From: Bradyrhizobium sp. CCGUVB4N
Lineage (GTDB): Bacteria; Pseudomonadota; Alphaproteobacteria; Rhizobiales; Xanthobacteraceae
NCBI RefSeq assembly: GCF_024199945.1
Contig: NZ_JANADP010000001.1
Span: forward strand, 1,860,001-1,924,000
Direction of reading: 5' to 3'
Length of the DNA stretch: 64,000 nucleotides
Below the pieces are notes generated by a model, which was not told where the DNA came from, made no database searches, and worked only from the letters and a program-made list of their open reading frames with translations. The translations under genes and the position numbers were made by a program. Positions 55,799-64,000 of this stretch are shown here, in pieces; the stretch's first letter is position 1; the number at the start of each line of letters is the position of its first letter.

Positions 55799-56215
55799 GT
55801 GAGTGATCCGTACGACCTGCAGCGTTTCGTGGACGCGCAAAACCCGGTTTACCGGCGGGTCGTCGAAGAACTGGGCCGCGGCCGTAAGGCGACGCATTGG
55901 ATGTGGTTTGTTTTCCCGCAAATCGCTGGTCTAAGCTTCAGCGCGATGGTGCAGCGGCTTGCGATTAGCTCTCGCGCGGAAGCCGCCGCTTATCTGCAAC
56001 ATGATGTGCTGGGACCGCGCCTCGTCGAATGCACCCGGCTTATCGTGGCGGCCAGCGACAAATCGATTGCCGATATTCTCGGGTCGCCCGACGACATGAA
56101 GTTTCGATCGAGTATGACGGCTGTTCGACGCCGTCTCGAAGCAGCCGATCTTCAACGACGCTATCGTGGCCTTCTATCCGGAAGGCAAAGATCCGGCGAC
56201 CGTGTCGATAGTTTA
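55799..56215 (+). pseudogene. DUF1810-family protein with one frameshift
   Basis: From a GTG (MSDPYDLQRFVDAQNPVYRR) the frame gives the DUF1810 signatures RKATHWMWFVFPQIAGLSFS and LGPRLVECTRLI up to DDMKFRSSMT. The proper end (AVSKQPIFNDAIVAFYPEGK... stop near 56214) is in another frame, so a single indel lies near 56120. Full length would be about 139 aa, normal for the family, whose members include the YbiA-like and Calpastatin-annotated proteins of unknown role. Confidence 0.75.
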
Positions 56216-56687
56216 GCGAAGCGAAGCTCGTTGACCGTGGTCCTGTGGGAACTGAGGACGGCACGGCATGTCTTGCGACGGGCTGCGGAATGTGGCCCTC
56301 CACCGGAGTTAGCCAGTTTCCCACAGTCGGGTCGATTCGTCCATTGTCAATAGGTGGGGTCGAGCTGAGTTTCCACTATCAACATCTTGAAGTTTGAGCA
56401 CGGAAATACCATCTCAGGGAATACCCACGCGCTATTGGGGAAACGGTAGCGCGCACCGGGGGGCAAATGCAGGTCTTGAGACGGCATCCGCGCGTTCGCG
56501 CGCAACTCGGCGGCAAGAAATTCGCTCGCGTGACCACCACGCGAGTGGCGGACGCCAGCTATTCGGCAGGCTCCTCGCCTGCTTCGAGTTCGGTTCCTGC
56601 ATGGCTCGATTGTGCAGGAGCAAGCAAGTGGTTTCATCCGCCATCGAGCGATGACGCCCCCGCCCGCATCACTTCGCGGAGCCCGCC
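56216..56687. other. Upstream region of the CBASS operon, no gene recognised
   Basis: No transcriptional regulator gene (such as CapW or CapH) precedes the operon. Short frames on both strands lack motifs. The promoter of the CBASS genes must lie here. Confidence 0.4.
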
Positions 56688-57881
56688 ATGAAGACCGCAG
56701 CCGCGGAGAACCGCGAGCGCCGACCCGCGCGAGCACCACGCCCGACGAAGCGAAAGGCGCAGCCTAAGAGGATCGAGAACGTCGTCTGGGCCCGGGCGGC
56801 GGGCCGCTGCCAATATGCGGGGTGCAACAAGCTTCTCATTGGCGATCAGATCTCGGGCGCAGCGAACGCGAACACGGCCTACATCGGGCATATCGTCGCC
56901 GACTCTCCCGACGGCCCTCGCGGGGATTCGATCCGCTCCCCACTTCTCGCCCACGATCCCGACAACCTGATGCTCGTCTGTGACGTGCACCACCGCGTAT
57001 TCGACCGCGAGATGGTCGCCGAGCATCCGGAACAAGTTCTGACGGCGATGAAGCGCCGCCACGAAGCACGCATCCGGACCGTCACCGCCATCGACGAGGA
57101 TTTCGGCAGCCACGTCATTCGGTACGCGGCTCGGATCGGGACAAACGAGTCTCCGGTCGCCAAAGGCGACCTGAAGTGGGCGATGATCCCAGACCGCTAT
57201 CCATTCGACGACGGTTGGATCGACCTCGACCTTGCGACCCTCGATCTGCCCGACCACGATCCCGACTTCTGGCGCACTCATGTACGCAATCTCCGGTCCG
57301 GCTTCGCCGAGAAGGTGCGCGGCCGCATGGAGCGTCAGGAAATTCGGCGCCTTGCCGTTTTCGGTTTGGCGCCGATCCCATTGCTGTTCGAACTCGGTCG
57401 CCTGATCTCCGACATCGCGACAGCCGAAGTTCGACAACTCCTGCGCAGCCCCAAGGGATGGAAGTGGGACCCGGATGGACGGCCCATCGAGTTCGACGTG
57501 AAGCGCCCGTCGCGTACCGACGGTCCCGTGGCGCTGAAACTCGAGGTGAGCGCTCCCGTTGCCGACGACCGCATCGTCTCGGCCCTTGGCACCGGCGCAG
57601 CCATCTGGTCCATCGCCGCCAGCGGGGCCCACAACGACATCATGCGCCGCCCGACCGATCTGGCGGAATTCGCGCGGCTGTTCCGATCCACGCTGGACGC
57701 GATCAAGTTTGCGCACGGCGAGAACTGCGTGGTGCGCATCTTTCCCGCAGTACCCCTATCCGTCGCCATCGAGGCGGGCCGTTCCTGGCAGCCGAAGGCG
57801 CACCCTACCCTCGAAGTCTACGACCAGAACAGGAAGCTGGGCGGCTTCATCCTCGCCCATACGCTCGAACACACCGGCTGA
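56688..57881 (+). CDS. cap5: CBASS effector Cap5: HNH nuclease fused to SAVED domain
   Basis: The 397-aa protein has an N-terminal HNH nuclease (zinc/HNH residues Cys 41, Cys 46, His 68, Cys 98, His 101 and 102; NLMLVCDVHHRVFD). A long linker is followed by a C-terminal SAVED domain (~200-395; RLAVFGLAPIPLLFELGRLI, VALKLEVSAPVADDRI, AIWSIAASG). In characterised Cap5 proteins the SAVED domain binds the cyclic nucleotide made by the CD-NTase, the protein assembles and the HNH domain degrades DNA, killing the infected cell. It is the first gene; the CD-NTase gene follows after a 14-bp gap. Confidence 0.93.
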   Translation: MKTAAAENRERRPARAPRPTKRKAQPKRIENVVWARAAGRCQYAGCNKLLIGDQISGAANANTAYIGHIVADSPDGPRGDSIRSPLLAHDPDNLMLVCDVHHRVFDREMVAEHPEQVLTAMKRRHEARIRTVTAIDEDFGSHVIRYAARIGTNESPVAKGDLKWAMIPDRYPFDDGWIDLDLATLDLPDHDPDFWRTHVRNLRSGFAEKVRGRMERQEIRRLAVFGLAPIPLLFELGRLISDIATAEVRQLLRSPKGWKWDPDGRPIEFDVKRPSRTDGPVALKLEVSAPVADDRIVSALGTGAAIWSIAASGAHNDIMRRPTDLAEFARLFRSTLDAIKFAHGENCVVRIFPAVPLSVAIEAGRSWQPKAHPTLEVYDQNRKLGGFILAHTLEHTG

Positions 57882-57895
57882 CAAAGGAGAGGCCT

Positions 57896-59113
57896 ATGAA
57901 CGTGCACCTGCGTCCCACGATCACCAGAGATGCCGAAGAATTTCTCGAAGCGCTCGCCGAGGAGCTCGAGATCCCGCCGTATCGCTACGAGCAGGCGGAG
58001 ACCAGCTACAAGTCGCTGGGCGAATGGCTCAATCGCGAAGACTCGAGCATCCGGCAATTCGACCCTCAGGTTCACATCCAGGGATCGTTCGGGCTCGGCA
58101 CCGTGGTCGTACCGATCAGCGATGACGAGCACTACGATATCGATGCCGTCGTTGAATTCCGCAAGCTCACGAAGGGCGAGATCACCCAGAAGGAACTCAA
58201 GCGTCGTCTCGGCGTCGAGATGCGGCTGTACGCGATCTATCGGCGCATGAACAAGCCGGTCGTCGAGCATCGCCGATGCTGGCGACTCGAATACGCCGAT
58301 GGCGCACAGTTTCACATGGACGTGACGCCCGGGCTTCTCAACGGGCTGGAGCAGGTAGTGCTGCTCAAGGCGCGTGGCCTCGACCTGTCGCTCGCCGACA
58401 CTGCGATCGCGATCACGGACATCGATCACCCCTTCTACGAGATTCTATCCCCGACATGGCCGCGATCGAATCCGCGGGGATATCTGAAGTGGTTCCACAG
58501 CCGCATGGCTGTCATCTTCGAATTGCGTAAGCGGGAGCTGATGCGCAAGAGCTTGCGCGCGGGCACGGAGCCGATTCCGGACTATGAAGTCAGGACGCCG
58601 CTGCAGTCTGCCATCATGATCCTGAAGCGACACCGCGACATCATGTTCATCACCCGCTCGGACGAGCGCCCGATCTCGATCATCCTGACCACGCTCGCGG
58701 CGCACGCCTACAACGGCGAAGACAAGATATCCGATGCGTTGTTCACGATCCTCACCAACATGGACCGGTTCATCGAGCGGTCGCAGGATGGCAGTCTGGT
58801 CATCGCCAATCCGAGCGACCCGTCCGAGAACTTCGCCGACAAGTGGAAGAAGCATCCCGAGCGCGCGGCCGCATTCTTCGAGTGGCTCGGTCGGGCCCGC
58901 GAGGATTTTTCGCGCGCGGCGGTCCTATCGAACAAGCAGCTGATCGCGGAGCACCTGGCGAAGGGCGTGGGCGTTGGAACGGCGGAACGCGTGAAGAAGC
59001 GTTCCGTCGCCGGTCTGGCCGCTCCTGCCGTTCTGTCCAAAGGCCTCGTCAGCAACGAGGCGCAAGCCAGGAGTTCGGCGGTGCAGCTCAAAGGAGATCG
59101 TCGGAGTGCCTAG
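57896..59113 (+). CDS. cdn: CBASS CD-NTase (cGAS/DncV-like nucleotidyltransferase)
   Basis: I start at the ATG at 57896, which has AAGGAGAGG just upstream (405 aa). The nucleotidyltransferase centre is complete: Gly63-Ser64 (QGSFGLGT), the metal-binding pair Asp81/Asp83 (HYDIDAVVEF) and the third acidic residue Asp ~142 (FHMDVTP). The last ~45 residues (RVKKRSVAGLAAPAVLSKGL... GDRRSA) look disordered and could be the tail that Cap2 conjugates to a target; it ends in Ala. Phage infection should trigger synthesis of a cyclic oligonucleotide for Cap5. Which nucleotide is made cannot be read from the sequence. Its stop overlaps the Cap2 start by 8 bp. Confidence 0.94.
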   Translation: MNVHLRPTITRDAEEFLEALAEELEIPPYRYEQAETSYKSLGEWLNREDSSIRQFDPQVHIQGSFGLGTVVVPISDDEHYDIDAVVEFRKLTKGEITQKELKRRLGVEMRLYAIYRRMNKPVVEHRRCWRLEYADGAQFHMDVTPGLLNGLEQVVLLKARGLDLSLADTAIAITDIDHPFYEILSPTWPRSNPRGYLKWFHSRMAVIFELRKRELMRKSLRAGTEPIPDYEVRTPLQSAIMILKRHRDIMFITRSDERPISIILTTLAAHAYNGEDKISDALFTILTNMDRFIERSQDGSLVIANPSDPSENFADKWKKHPERAAAFFEWLGRAREDFSRAAVLSNKQLIAEHLAKGVGVGTAERVKKRSVAGLAAPAVLSKGLVSNEAQARSSAVQLKGDRRSA

Positions 59114-60896
59114 GGGCGACCACGCGCTCGCAAAGCGGTTCAGATCGGCCATCGGTGCGGTGCAGGGCGGCTGGTGGCACGCCGGGCTGCGGCCACCGAG
59201 GTTGAGCGCGGAGGATCTGGCGAGATACCGGAAGCATGATCCCGCGGCAGGGTGGCGGTTCGAATACCCTTTCTCCGATCGCATCCGGCGCATCGACATC
59301 ATCGTATCCGCCGGCTTTCCTTCCGTCCCGGCGCGGATCGCGGTGGTGGATCGCCCACGCTTTCTGACGTGGCCGCACGTGGAAAAGGACGGCGTTCTCT
59401 GCCTGGTGCCTGATCACGCTACGTTTTCCGTCGACGATCCCTACGCGGGCGTCTCGGTGTTGCTCGATAAGGCTATCAAGCTGATCGAAGGTTTCGTCCG
59501 CGGCGAGCACGAAGACGACTTCAAATCCGAGTTTCTCACCTACTGGGACCATGCCAAGAAGGGGACGGAGCGGACCATCCTTTCATTGGTCGAGCCGGCT
59601 CCACCTTCCCGGACAATCAGAGTATGGGAGGGCCGCAGTCACATCGTCCTGGCTGACGATGACGGCCAGCTGCAGCGGTGGCTGAAGAATTTCAACTCCG
59701 CCCTCTACTCGGCCGACATGGTCTCGCGAGGAGGCGTGCTGGTTTGGCTGGAAACCCCGCTCCTCCCCTCCCAGTATCCCAAAGCAGCAAAGGACGTTTA
59801 CGCGCTCGCCGCCGATGCCGGCGTCGCCGATCTGCTCGAAGGACTTTCGCGCGAGGTCGCTCCTCGCCTGTTCGTCGCGCTTGGCGCCTCGACCGAACAC
59901 GGTCCGGCAATCGCCACGACGGTCGTCAGCCGACCCGCAATCGTTCGCGGCAGGGATCCGCTCGCCAAAGGATTTCGTCCTTCTCGGGTGCCTGAGCAGG
60001 TCTTCCTCTGGCGTCTGTTCGGCGGCGAGCCGGCAGGCCGTCTTCCGGTGGACAGGGTCGATCCCACCTGGGTACACGGGCGGGCGCAGGATCCGCGCAT
60101 CGCGACCTTACGCGGGGCCACCGTCGCGCTGCTCGGCTGCGGCTCCGTGGGCGCGCCGGTCGCCCTCAGTCTCGCGCGAGCGGGCGTGGCGAAGCTTATT
60201 CTTGTCGACCAGCAGAGCTTGACAGGAGCGAACGTCGGCCGCCATACGCTCGGCGTCAGATCGATCTCCTATCCCAAGGCGTCCGAACTCGCGAAGCGGA
60301 TACGCGCCGACCTTCCCCATGTGGAGGTCGAGCACTACATCGCCAAGGTTCAGGATCTGCTGCTGCGGTCCGACGGGCCTTTGGAGCACGTCGACCTTAT
60401 TGTTTCGGCTCTCGGCGACTGGCCGGCGGAGTCCTTGCTCGACGAGTGGCATCTGGCAAATGGCAGGCAGTTTCCGATCGTCTACGGCTGGACGGAACCA
60501 CACGCGATCGCGGGCCACGCCGTCATCGTTTCCTCGTCCGGAGGGAGCCTTCGTGACGGATTGAACGAGACCGGCGAGCCCGACGTGGTCGCCACGCACT
60601 GGCCGGAAGAAACGCGCCGTTACGAACCAGCCTGCGGCGCGGCGTTCGAGCCGTACGGCCCCGTCGAGCTCGGCTTCATTACGTCGCTCATCGCCCAAGC
60701 TGCGCTCGACGGTCTTCTCGGCATCATCGGACCGAGCACGCATCGCATGTGGCTTGCGCGCCGTGCGTTCGTCGAATCCGCGGGCGGCAGCTGGAGCGAG
60801 ATGCTCCGCGAGATCGCTCCTCATGCGCTGGAAGGCGGCATGATGGTCGAGCGACCATGGGGCCGGCCACCGGCCGGGAAAGTCTTGGCGGCGTGA
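59106..60896 (+). CDS. cap2: CBASS Cap2: E2/E1-like ubiquitin-transfer fusion
   Basis: The 596-aa protein starts at a GTG overlapping the CD-NTase stop. Residues ~20-150 are an E2-like domain with catalytic Cys ~99 in DGVLCLVPDH. Residues ~330-590 are an E1-like adenylation domain with the ATP motif ALLGCGSVGAPVALSLARAG and an E1 catalytic Cys at ~510 in YEPACGAAFEPYG. Known Cap2 enzymes ligate the C-terminus of the CD-NTase to cellular targets, priming it for defence. All expected catalytic residues are present, so the enzyme is probably active. Confidence 0.94.
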   Translation: MPRGDHALAKRFRSAIGAVQGGWWHAGLRPPRLSAEDLARYRKHDPAAGWRFEYPFSDRIRRIDIIVSAGFPSVPARIAVVDRPRFLTWPHVEKDGVLCLVPDHATFSVDDPYAGVSVLLDKAIKLIEGFVRGEHEDDFKSEFLTYWDHAKKGTERTILSLVEPAPPSRTIRVWEGRSHIVLADDDGQLQRWLKNFNSALYSADMVSRGGVLVWLETPLLPSQYPKAAKDVYALAADAGVADLLEGLSREVAPRLFVALGASTEHGPAIATTVVSRPAIVRGRDPLAKGFRPSRVPEQVFLWRLFGGEPAGRLPVDRVDPTWVHGRAQDPRIATLRGATVALLGCGSVGAPVALSLARAGVAKLILVDQQSLTGANVGRHTLGVRSISYPKASELAKRIRADLPHVEVEHYIAKVQDLLLRSDGPLEHVDLIVSALGDWPAESLLDEWHLANGRQFPIVYGWTEPHAIAGHAVIVSSSGGSLRDGLNETGEPDVVATHWPEETRRYEPACGAAFEPYGPVELGFITSLIAQAALDGLLGIIGPSTHRMWLARRAFVESAGGSWSEMLREIAPHALEGGMMVERPWGRPPAGKVLAA

Positions 60897-61360
60897 TCTC
60901 CTTCGATATCGGACACTCCGGGCAATCGCTCCGCTTCGTCGCCGAGGTTCTCCAGCGTTTCGACAGTAACCGTCAAACCCGATTCTGGCACCGCGAGGCC
61001 GGCGGGCTGCTGTTCGCTCGCTTCGACCTGCCTAGCATCGATGTCTGCGAAGCGACGGGTCCGAGACCGACCGACCGCAGATCGCGCTATTCGTACCGGC
61101 CCGACGAAAAAGCGGAAAAGGCGGAAATCGATGCCAGCTTTTCGCGAGGACTGCATTTCGTCGGTTGCTGGCACACCCATCCCGAGGACATCGCGTCACC
61201 GTCGACCATCGATACGCGCAACATTTCGGACTGCGTGCGTCGCTCGCAGCATGCGCTCAACGGTTTCGTCATGGTGATCGTGGGAAGGGCCGCGCTCCCG
61301 GACAGTATGTTCGTTTCGATCTGTGATCGGTCGTTGGTCCATCAGCTGGCGCGATCGTGA
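60893..61360 (+). CDS. cap3: CBASS Cap3: JAB/JAMM isopeptidase
   Basis: Translation begins at a GTG sharing bases with the Cap2 TGA (GTGA, 4-bp overlap) and gives 155 aa. The JAMM zinc site is intact: Glu36 in REAGGLLF and HTHPEDIASPSTID (His94, His96, Ser104, Asp107). Cap3 removes CD-NTase from its targets and so counteracts Cap2. The set Cap5-CD-NTase-Cap2-Cap3 is a full type II CBASS operon; 14-bp spacing, then 8- and 4-bp overlaps, indicate one transcript with coupled translation. Confidence 0.94.
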   Translation: MISFDIGHSGQSLRFVAEVLQRFDSNRQTRFWHREAGGLLFARFDLPSIDVCEATGPRPTDRRSRYSYRPDEKAEKAEIDASFSRGLHFVGCWHTHPEDIASPSTIDTRNISDCVRRSQHALNGFVMVIVGRAALPDSMFVSICDRSLVHQLARS

Positions 61361-61906
61361 GGCGGACAGGTCGCAAAAAGAACCGTCCGCGCTTGTTGCC
61401 ACCATTGGCGGTTGCGGACTCTACTGCCCGTCAGCCCACCCGATGTCACGCAGCGTGAAACCCAACGCATGAAGCGCCAATTCCGCGTCTTCATCGACCG
61501 GGTCGCGAAGCCCCTTCGTATGTGCCTCGTTGGTCTTGCCGCGGGCATGCAGTCTCGCGACGACTTGGGCGAGATTGCTCCTGCACATTCTCCGATGTCG
61601 TGGATCTTCCGGGAAGACGCGTTCGATCCCGTCACGCGAACGCGACGCGGGCGACTTTACCAGCCCGAGGGCGCGCAGCCGGCGCAGTATAAGGTCCTGC
61701 CAGATCCGTCGTTCCAATCCTCCTCGCGCTTGATCAGCTTGGCTTGCGTGACGGTCGGTCTGGGCACGACCGGAAGCACGGGGCCATCGAGGCCTTCATA
61801 GACAAGGCCGGACTGCTGATCGATTCCTAGGTACATTGCTGTCCCCTCGTCACGATGAGCCTGAGTTTCGAGCTAGTCGGTCGTTCATCCTATGCCTATT
61901 CGGTTT
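61361..61906. other. Region after the CBASS operon; no certain gene
   Basis: Both strands are open. A plus frame ending at 61801 contains SPMSWIFREDAFDPVTRTRR, and a minus frame (61421-61717) contains WQDLILRRLRALGLVKSPAS and a Leu-rich end. Each looks partly protein-like but neither has a clear start. At most one is a real relic; I cannot decide which. Confidence 0.35.
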
Positions 61907-62923
61907 TCACCCATCGTTGCGACATGTAGGGTGACGCCATTCGCCGGAATAAAGCGCTTCGTAAGTCGGCGCGGTCACTTCGCCGGCGATGCCGAGTAGA
62001 GAGCGGAAGGCGTTGAATGGATAGAATCGCCGATTGAACCGGAAGGTAAACTCGTTGAGGTAGGCTTGCAGGTGCTGCGGGCTGACGCCGTGGTGGGTGC
62101 CGATCAGCCAAGTCTTCAAGTTGGCGAACACCAGATGAACTGTCGGCAGGTGCTCCTCGGCGGCTCGCGGATCACTCCGTTCCGCGACCGCATGATGGTC
62201 ATACCCAAGCTTGGTGAGATCTGCGTACCCGGACCAATTGTCGGTGACGACCTTGGCCCCAGGCGCGACGGCTTGTTCAACAAAGCCGCACAGTGATCCG
62301 GCGCTACGGTCCGGAATGACCGCGAGCCGGATCCGCCCGGCGTAGCGTCCGTTCCTGCGCGCGTCGCGTTTGGTCCCCGGTACACGTTGACGGACTTCGG
62401 TAGCGGCCGCAACTAGCGTCTTGTGGTGGACGCCGCGGCCTTCGCCGCGCGTGCGTCCGCCAACCCAAGTTTCGTCGACTTCGACATGCTCGTTGGCGCG
62501 CCCACCGATGCGGTCATGGGCCGGCCGCACCATACCGGCGCGCAACTTGTGCAGGATCTGGAATGCCGTCTCATAGCGCTTTAATCCAATCTGGCGCTGG
62601 AACTGCGCGGCGGACATGCCGGGCGTTTGACTAGAGACAAGATACGCTGCCCAGAACCAAACACTGAGCGGCGTATGCGAGCGCTCCATCACCGTGCCCA
62701 CAGTTAGCCCTGTATTCTTCCGGCAGTTGCGGCAGCGTAAGACCCCGGGGCGGCTGGTGAAACGGAATGGTGAGCCGGAAACTCCGCAATGAGGGCAAAC
62801 GAACTCATCCTTCCAACGGATCTTTTCGAGGTAGCCAGCGCAAGCCGCGTCGTCGGGGAACAATCGCCGGAACTCCGGCAGAGACTGCGGGAACGGCAGG
62901 TCGTCGCGCTGAAAAATATCCAT
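61907..62923 (-). CDS. IS1595-family transposase, intact
   Basis: The 338-aa transposase begins MDIFQRDDLPFPQSLPEF. It has an N-terminal zinc ribbon (FVCPHCG ... LRCRNCRKNTG) and a DDE-type catalytic domain (HVEVDETWVGGRTRG, KVVTDNWSGYADL) with the final HHGVSPQHLQAYLNEFTFRF segment of the ISXO2-like domain. It is inserted at the 3' end of the AbiEii-like gene. No frameshift is seen. Confidence 0.92.
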   Translation of the reverse strand: MDIFQRDDLPFPQSLPEFRRLFPDDAACAGYLEKIRWKDEFVCPHCGVSGSPFRFTSRPGVLRCRNCRKNTGLTVGTVMERSHTPLSVWFWAAYLVSSQTPGMSAAQFQRQIGLKRYETAFQILHKLRAGMVRPAHDRIGGRANEHVEVDETWVGGRTRGEGRGVHHKTLVAAATEVRQRVPGTKRDARRNGRYAGRIRLAVIPDRSAGSLCGFVEQAVAPGAKVVTDNWSGYADLTKLGYDHHAVAERSDPRAAEEHLPTVHLVFANLKTWLIGTHHGVSPQHLQAYLNEFTFRFNRRFYPFNAFRSLLGIAGEVTAPTYEALYSGEWRHPTCRNDG

Positions 62924-62933
62924 CAAGCTGCGA

Positions 62934-63632
62934 CTATGGCTTCGGATTTTTGGACTCCTGGCAACAAAGCGTCTGCGAGAAAACGGAAATCCTTCCCCAG
63001 GATTTCGGGAGACCGCTTATGGCCGTCGTTATCGTGGACTTCATATCGTCGGTAAGGCGCCACGGCTCGTTCAAGTCGTTGAAGTAGGTCAGCGACTTCA
63101 ACGTGATCATCGGAGGCACACTCGACCCGAAAAGGGCCTCCAACGCGGCTAGTCCGCGCGGCAGGCTCTGCCCGTTCGCAAGCATGACAGCGATATCCTG
63201 GTAATCCTTGGCTTCGGCCCGATCATGAATCACTTTGAGCTTATGTGCGAACAAGTCGTACATCGACGCGACGCACAGGACATCGTCGTCGGTCTTGTCC
63301 GGTTCACATACGCAACCGCTCTTCACGCCCCCGAAGAATGACACCTTGATCGGCGCGGCCATATGATCGACGCTGACTGTCAACGTATCCTTCTCGTTTT
63401 GCAATACGGAGGCGCCTTTGAGCCATGCGATTTCGTTCAGCAGGTTGTACTTTTGTCCGTCGTCCAGATCAGCGTCCGAAAAAAAGTCGAAATCGACGGA
63501 TTGACGATGTCCGAGGTGAAGCGCAATCGCCGTACCGCCATATAGAACAAAGTGTCCAGGCACTTGGGCGAGATGAGGCCATAGGCTGCGTTGAGCAGGG
63601 GGTAGAATGTCGAGGCGCGGCGTAAACACCAT
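62934..63632 (-). CDS. AbiEii-like nucleotidyltransferase toxin
   Basis: From the ATG at 63632 (232 aa) the protein has the nucleotidyltransferase motif FVLYGGTAIALHLGHRQSVD followed by FDFFSDADLDD, and a C-terminal helical half (MYDLFAHKLKVIHDRAEAKD). AbiEii-type toxins modify tRNA or other substrates with nucleotides. The last residues (CCQESKNPKP) run up to the start of the IS1595 copy, so a small part of the native C-terminus may be replaced. The partner gene lies 15 bp upstream. Confidence 0.8.
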   Translation of the reverse strand: MVFTPRLDILPPAQRSLWPHLAQVPGHFVLYGGTAIALHLGHRQSVDFDFFSDADLDDGQKYNLLNEIAWLKGASVLQNEKDTLTVSVDHMAAPIKVSFFGGVKSGCVCEPDKTDDDVLCVASMYDLFAHKLKVIHDRAEAKDYQDIAVMLANGQSLPRGLAALEALFGSSVPPMITLKSLTYFNDLNEPWRLTDDMKSTITTAISGLPKSWGRISVFSQTLCCQESKNPKP

Positions 63633-63647
63633 AAGCAAATTCCAGCG

Positions 63648-63941
63648 TCAGGAAAACCGGCGACGCGACTTCGGTGGTGTTCCATGCCCGCCCAATCGAT
63701 AATGCCAAAAAGCGAGCGATCGGTTGGAGACTACGCCAACTGGGGGAGATTTTAGAACTTCCCTAAACATATCAATTCCGACGCATTCGATCAGCGCGGA
63801 GGCGTCTTCCCAGGTACCCATCTCCATCACATTAGCAACGAGTCTAGACATTCCGTCGGACGCAACAATATCGGGCGGCGTCCACCACACGTACTTGGCC
63901 GCAAGCCGCAGTATTTCCGAACTTCGAACGGTCTCGTTCAT
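63648..63941 (-). CDS. Probable antitoxin partner of the AbiEii-like toxin
   Basis: The 97-aa protein (MNETVRSSEILRLAAKYVWW ... FREVLKSPPVGVVSNRSLAF, WHYRLGG) ends in the F-R-E-V-L-x-x-P-P-x-G-x-x-x-x-R-S-x-x-x-W-H-Y-R-L pattern I associate with small proteins encoded directly before such toxins. It has no obvious DNA-binding motif. Gene order antitoxin-toxin with short spacing supports a two-gene toxin-antitoxin unit. The link to a specific TA family is tentative. Confidence 0.65.
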   Translation of the reverse strand: MNETVRSSEILRLAAKYVWWTPPDIVASDGMSRLVANVMEMGTWEDASALIECVGIDMFREVLKSPPVGVVSNRSLAFWHYRLGGHGTPPKSRRRFS

Positions 63942-64000
63942 TGCGGCATCTCCAGTGGCGTGAAACTAGCACTAGCCGGTATGGGCGTCAACCGGATAGG

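Noticed and set aside
57176..57895. Upstream extension of the CD-NTase frame
   Set aside because: It overlaps cap5 in another frame and lacks domain sequence; a strong ribosome site marks the ATG at 57896.

Overview
The window looks like part of the symbiosis island of a Bradyrhizobium-type alpha-proteobacterium. Four things point there: a BioR-type biotin operon carrying panD, a separate panB-panC pair, two type III effector genes preceded by tts-box promoters, and a dense mix of decayed IS5, IS256, IS630, IS701 and IS1595 elements. I infer the genus from this gene content; no 16S or other marker gene is present.

Left part (0-20 kb). On the minus strand lies a small cluster made of aminodeoxychorismate-synthase-type pabB and pabA, a badly deleted lysine/ornithine N-hydroxylase, a dioxygenase-like relic, a stand-alone cupin and a methionyl-tRNA-synthetase-like protein. 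Cupin + MetRS-like + N-hydroxylase is the signature of bacterial hydrazine (N-N bond) synthetases, here in split form. Next come bioR with three BioR-like boxes and the divergent operon bioB-panD-bioF-bioD-bioA. After an IS630 copy inserted in an alpha/beta-hydrolase-like gene follow a cold-shock gene, then an acyl-CoA-dehydrogenase-like flavoprotein and the dimethylsulfone monooxygenase sfnG, separated by a dead livF.

Middle (21-44 kb). Two related NopD/Bel2-5-like effectors each have a tts box and a GTG start. The 28.3-25.7 kb copy keeps a complete C48 (SUMO/ULP) protease domain. The 23.4-21.4 kb copy is a pseudogene: a 1-nt loss in the last of its 162-bp repeats cuts it before a relic of the protease domain. 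The intact copy sits between truncated genes, a PD-(D/E)XK nuclease relic on one side and an AbiEi/AbiEii relic on the other. Also present are a di-haem cytochrome c peroxidase, a secreted S1/P1 nuclease, panB-panC, a secreted prolyl-oligopeptidase-family protease and several IS relics.

Right part (44-64 kb) reads as a defence island. It holds a SNF2-type helicase whose operon partner is interrupted by an IS630 element (the original frame can be rebuilt across the TA target), a methyl-accepting chemotaxis protein, an integrase relic, a DprA-like/phosphoribosyltransferase overlapping pair, a frameshifted DUF1810 gene, and a complete four-gene type II CBASS operon (HNH-SAVED Cap5 effector, CD-NTase, Cap2 E2/E1 fusion, Cap3 JAB peptidase). 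An IS1595 copy and a two-gene AbiEii-like nucleotidyltransferase toxin/antitoxin module follow. I saw no rRNA, tRNA or CRISPR array.
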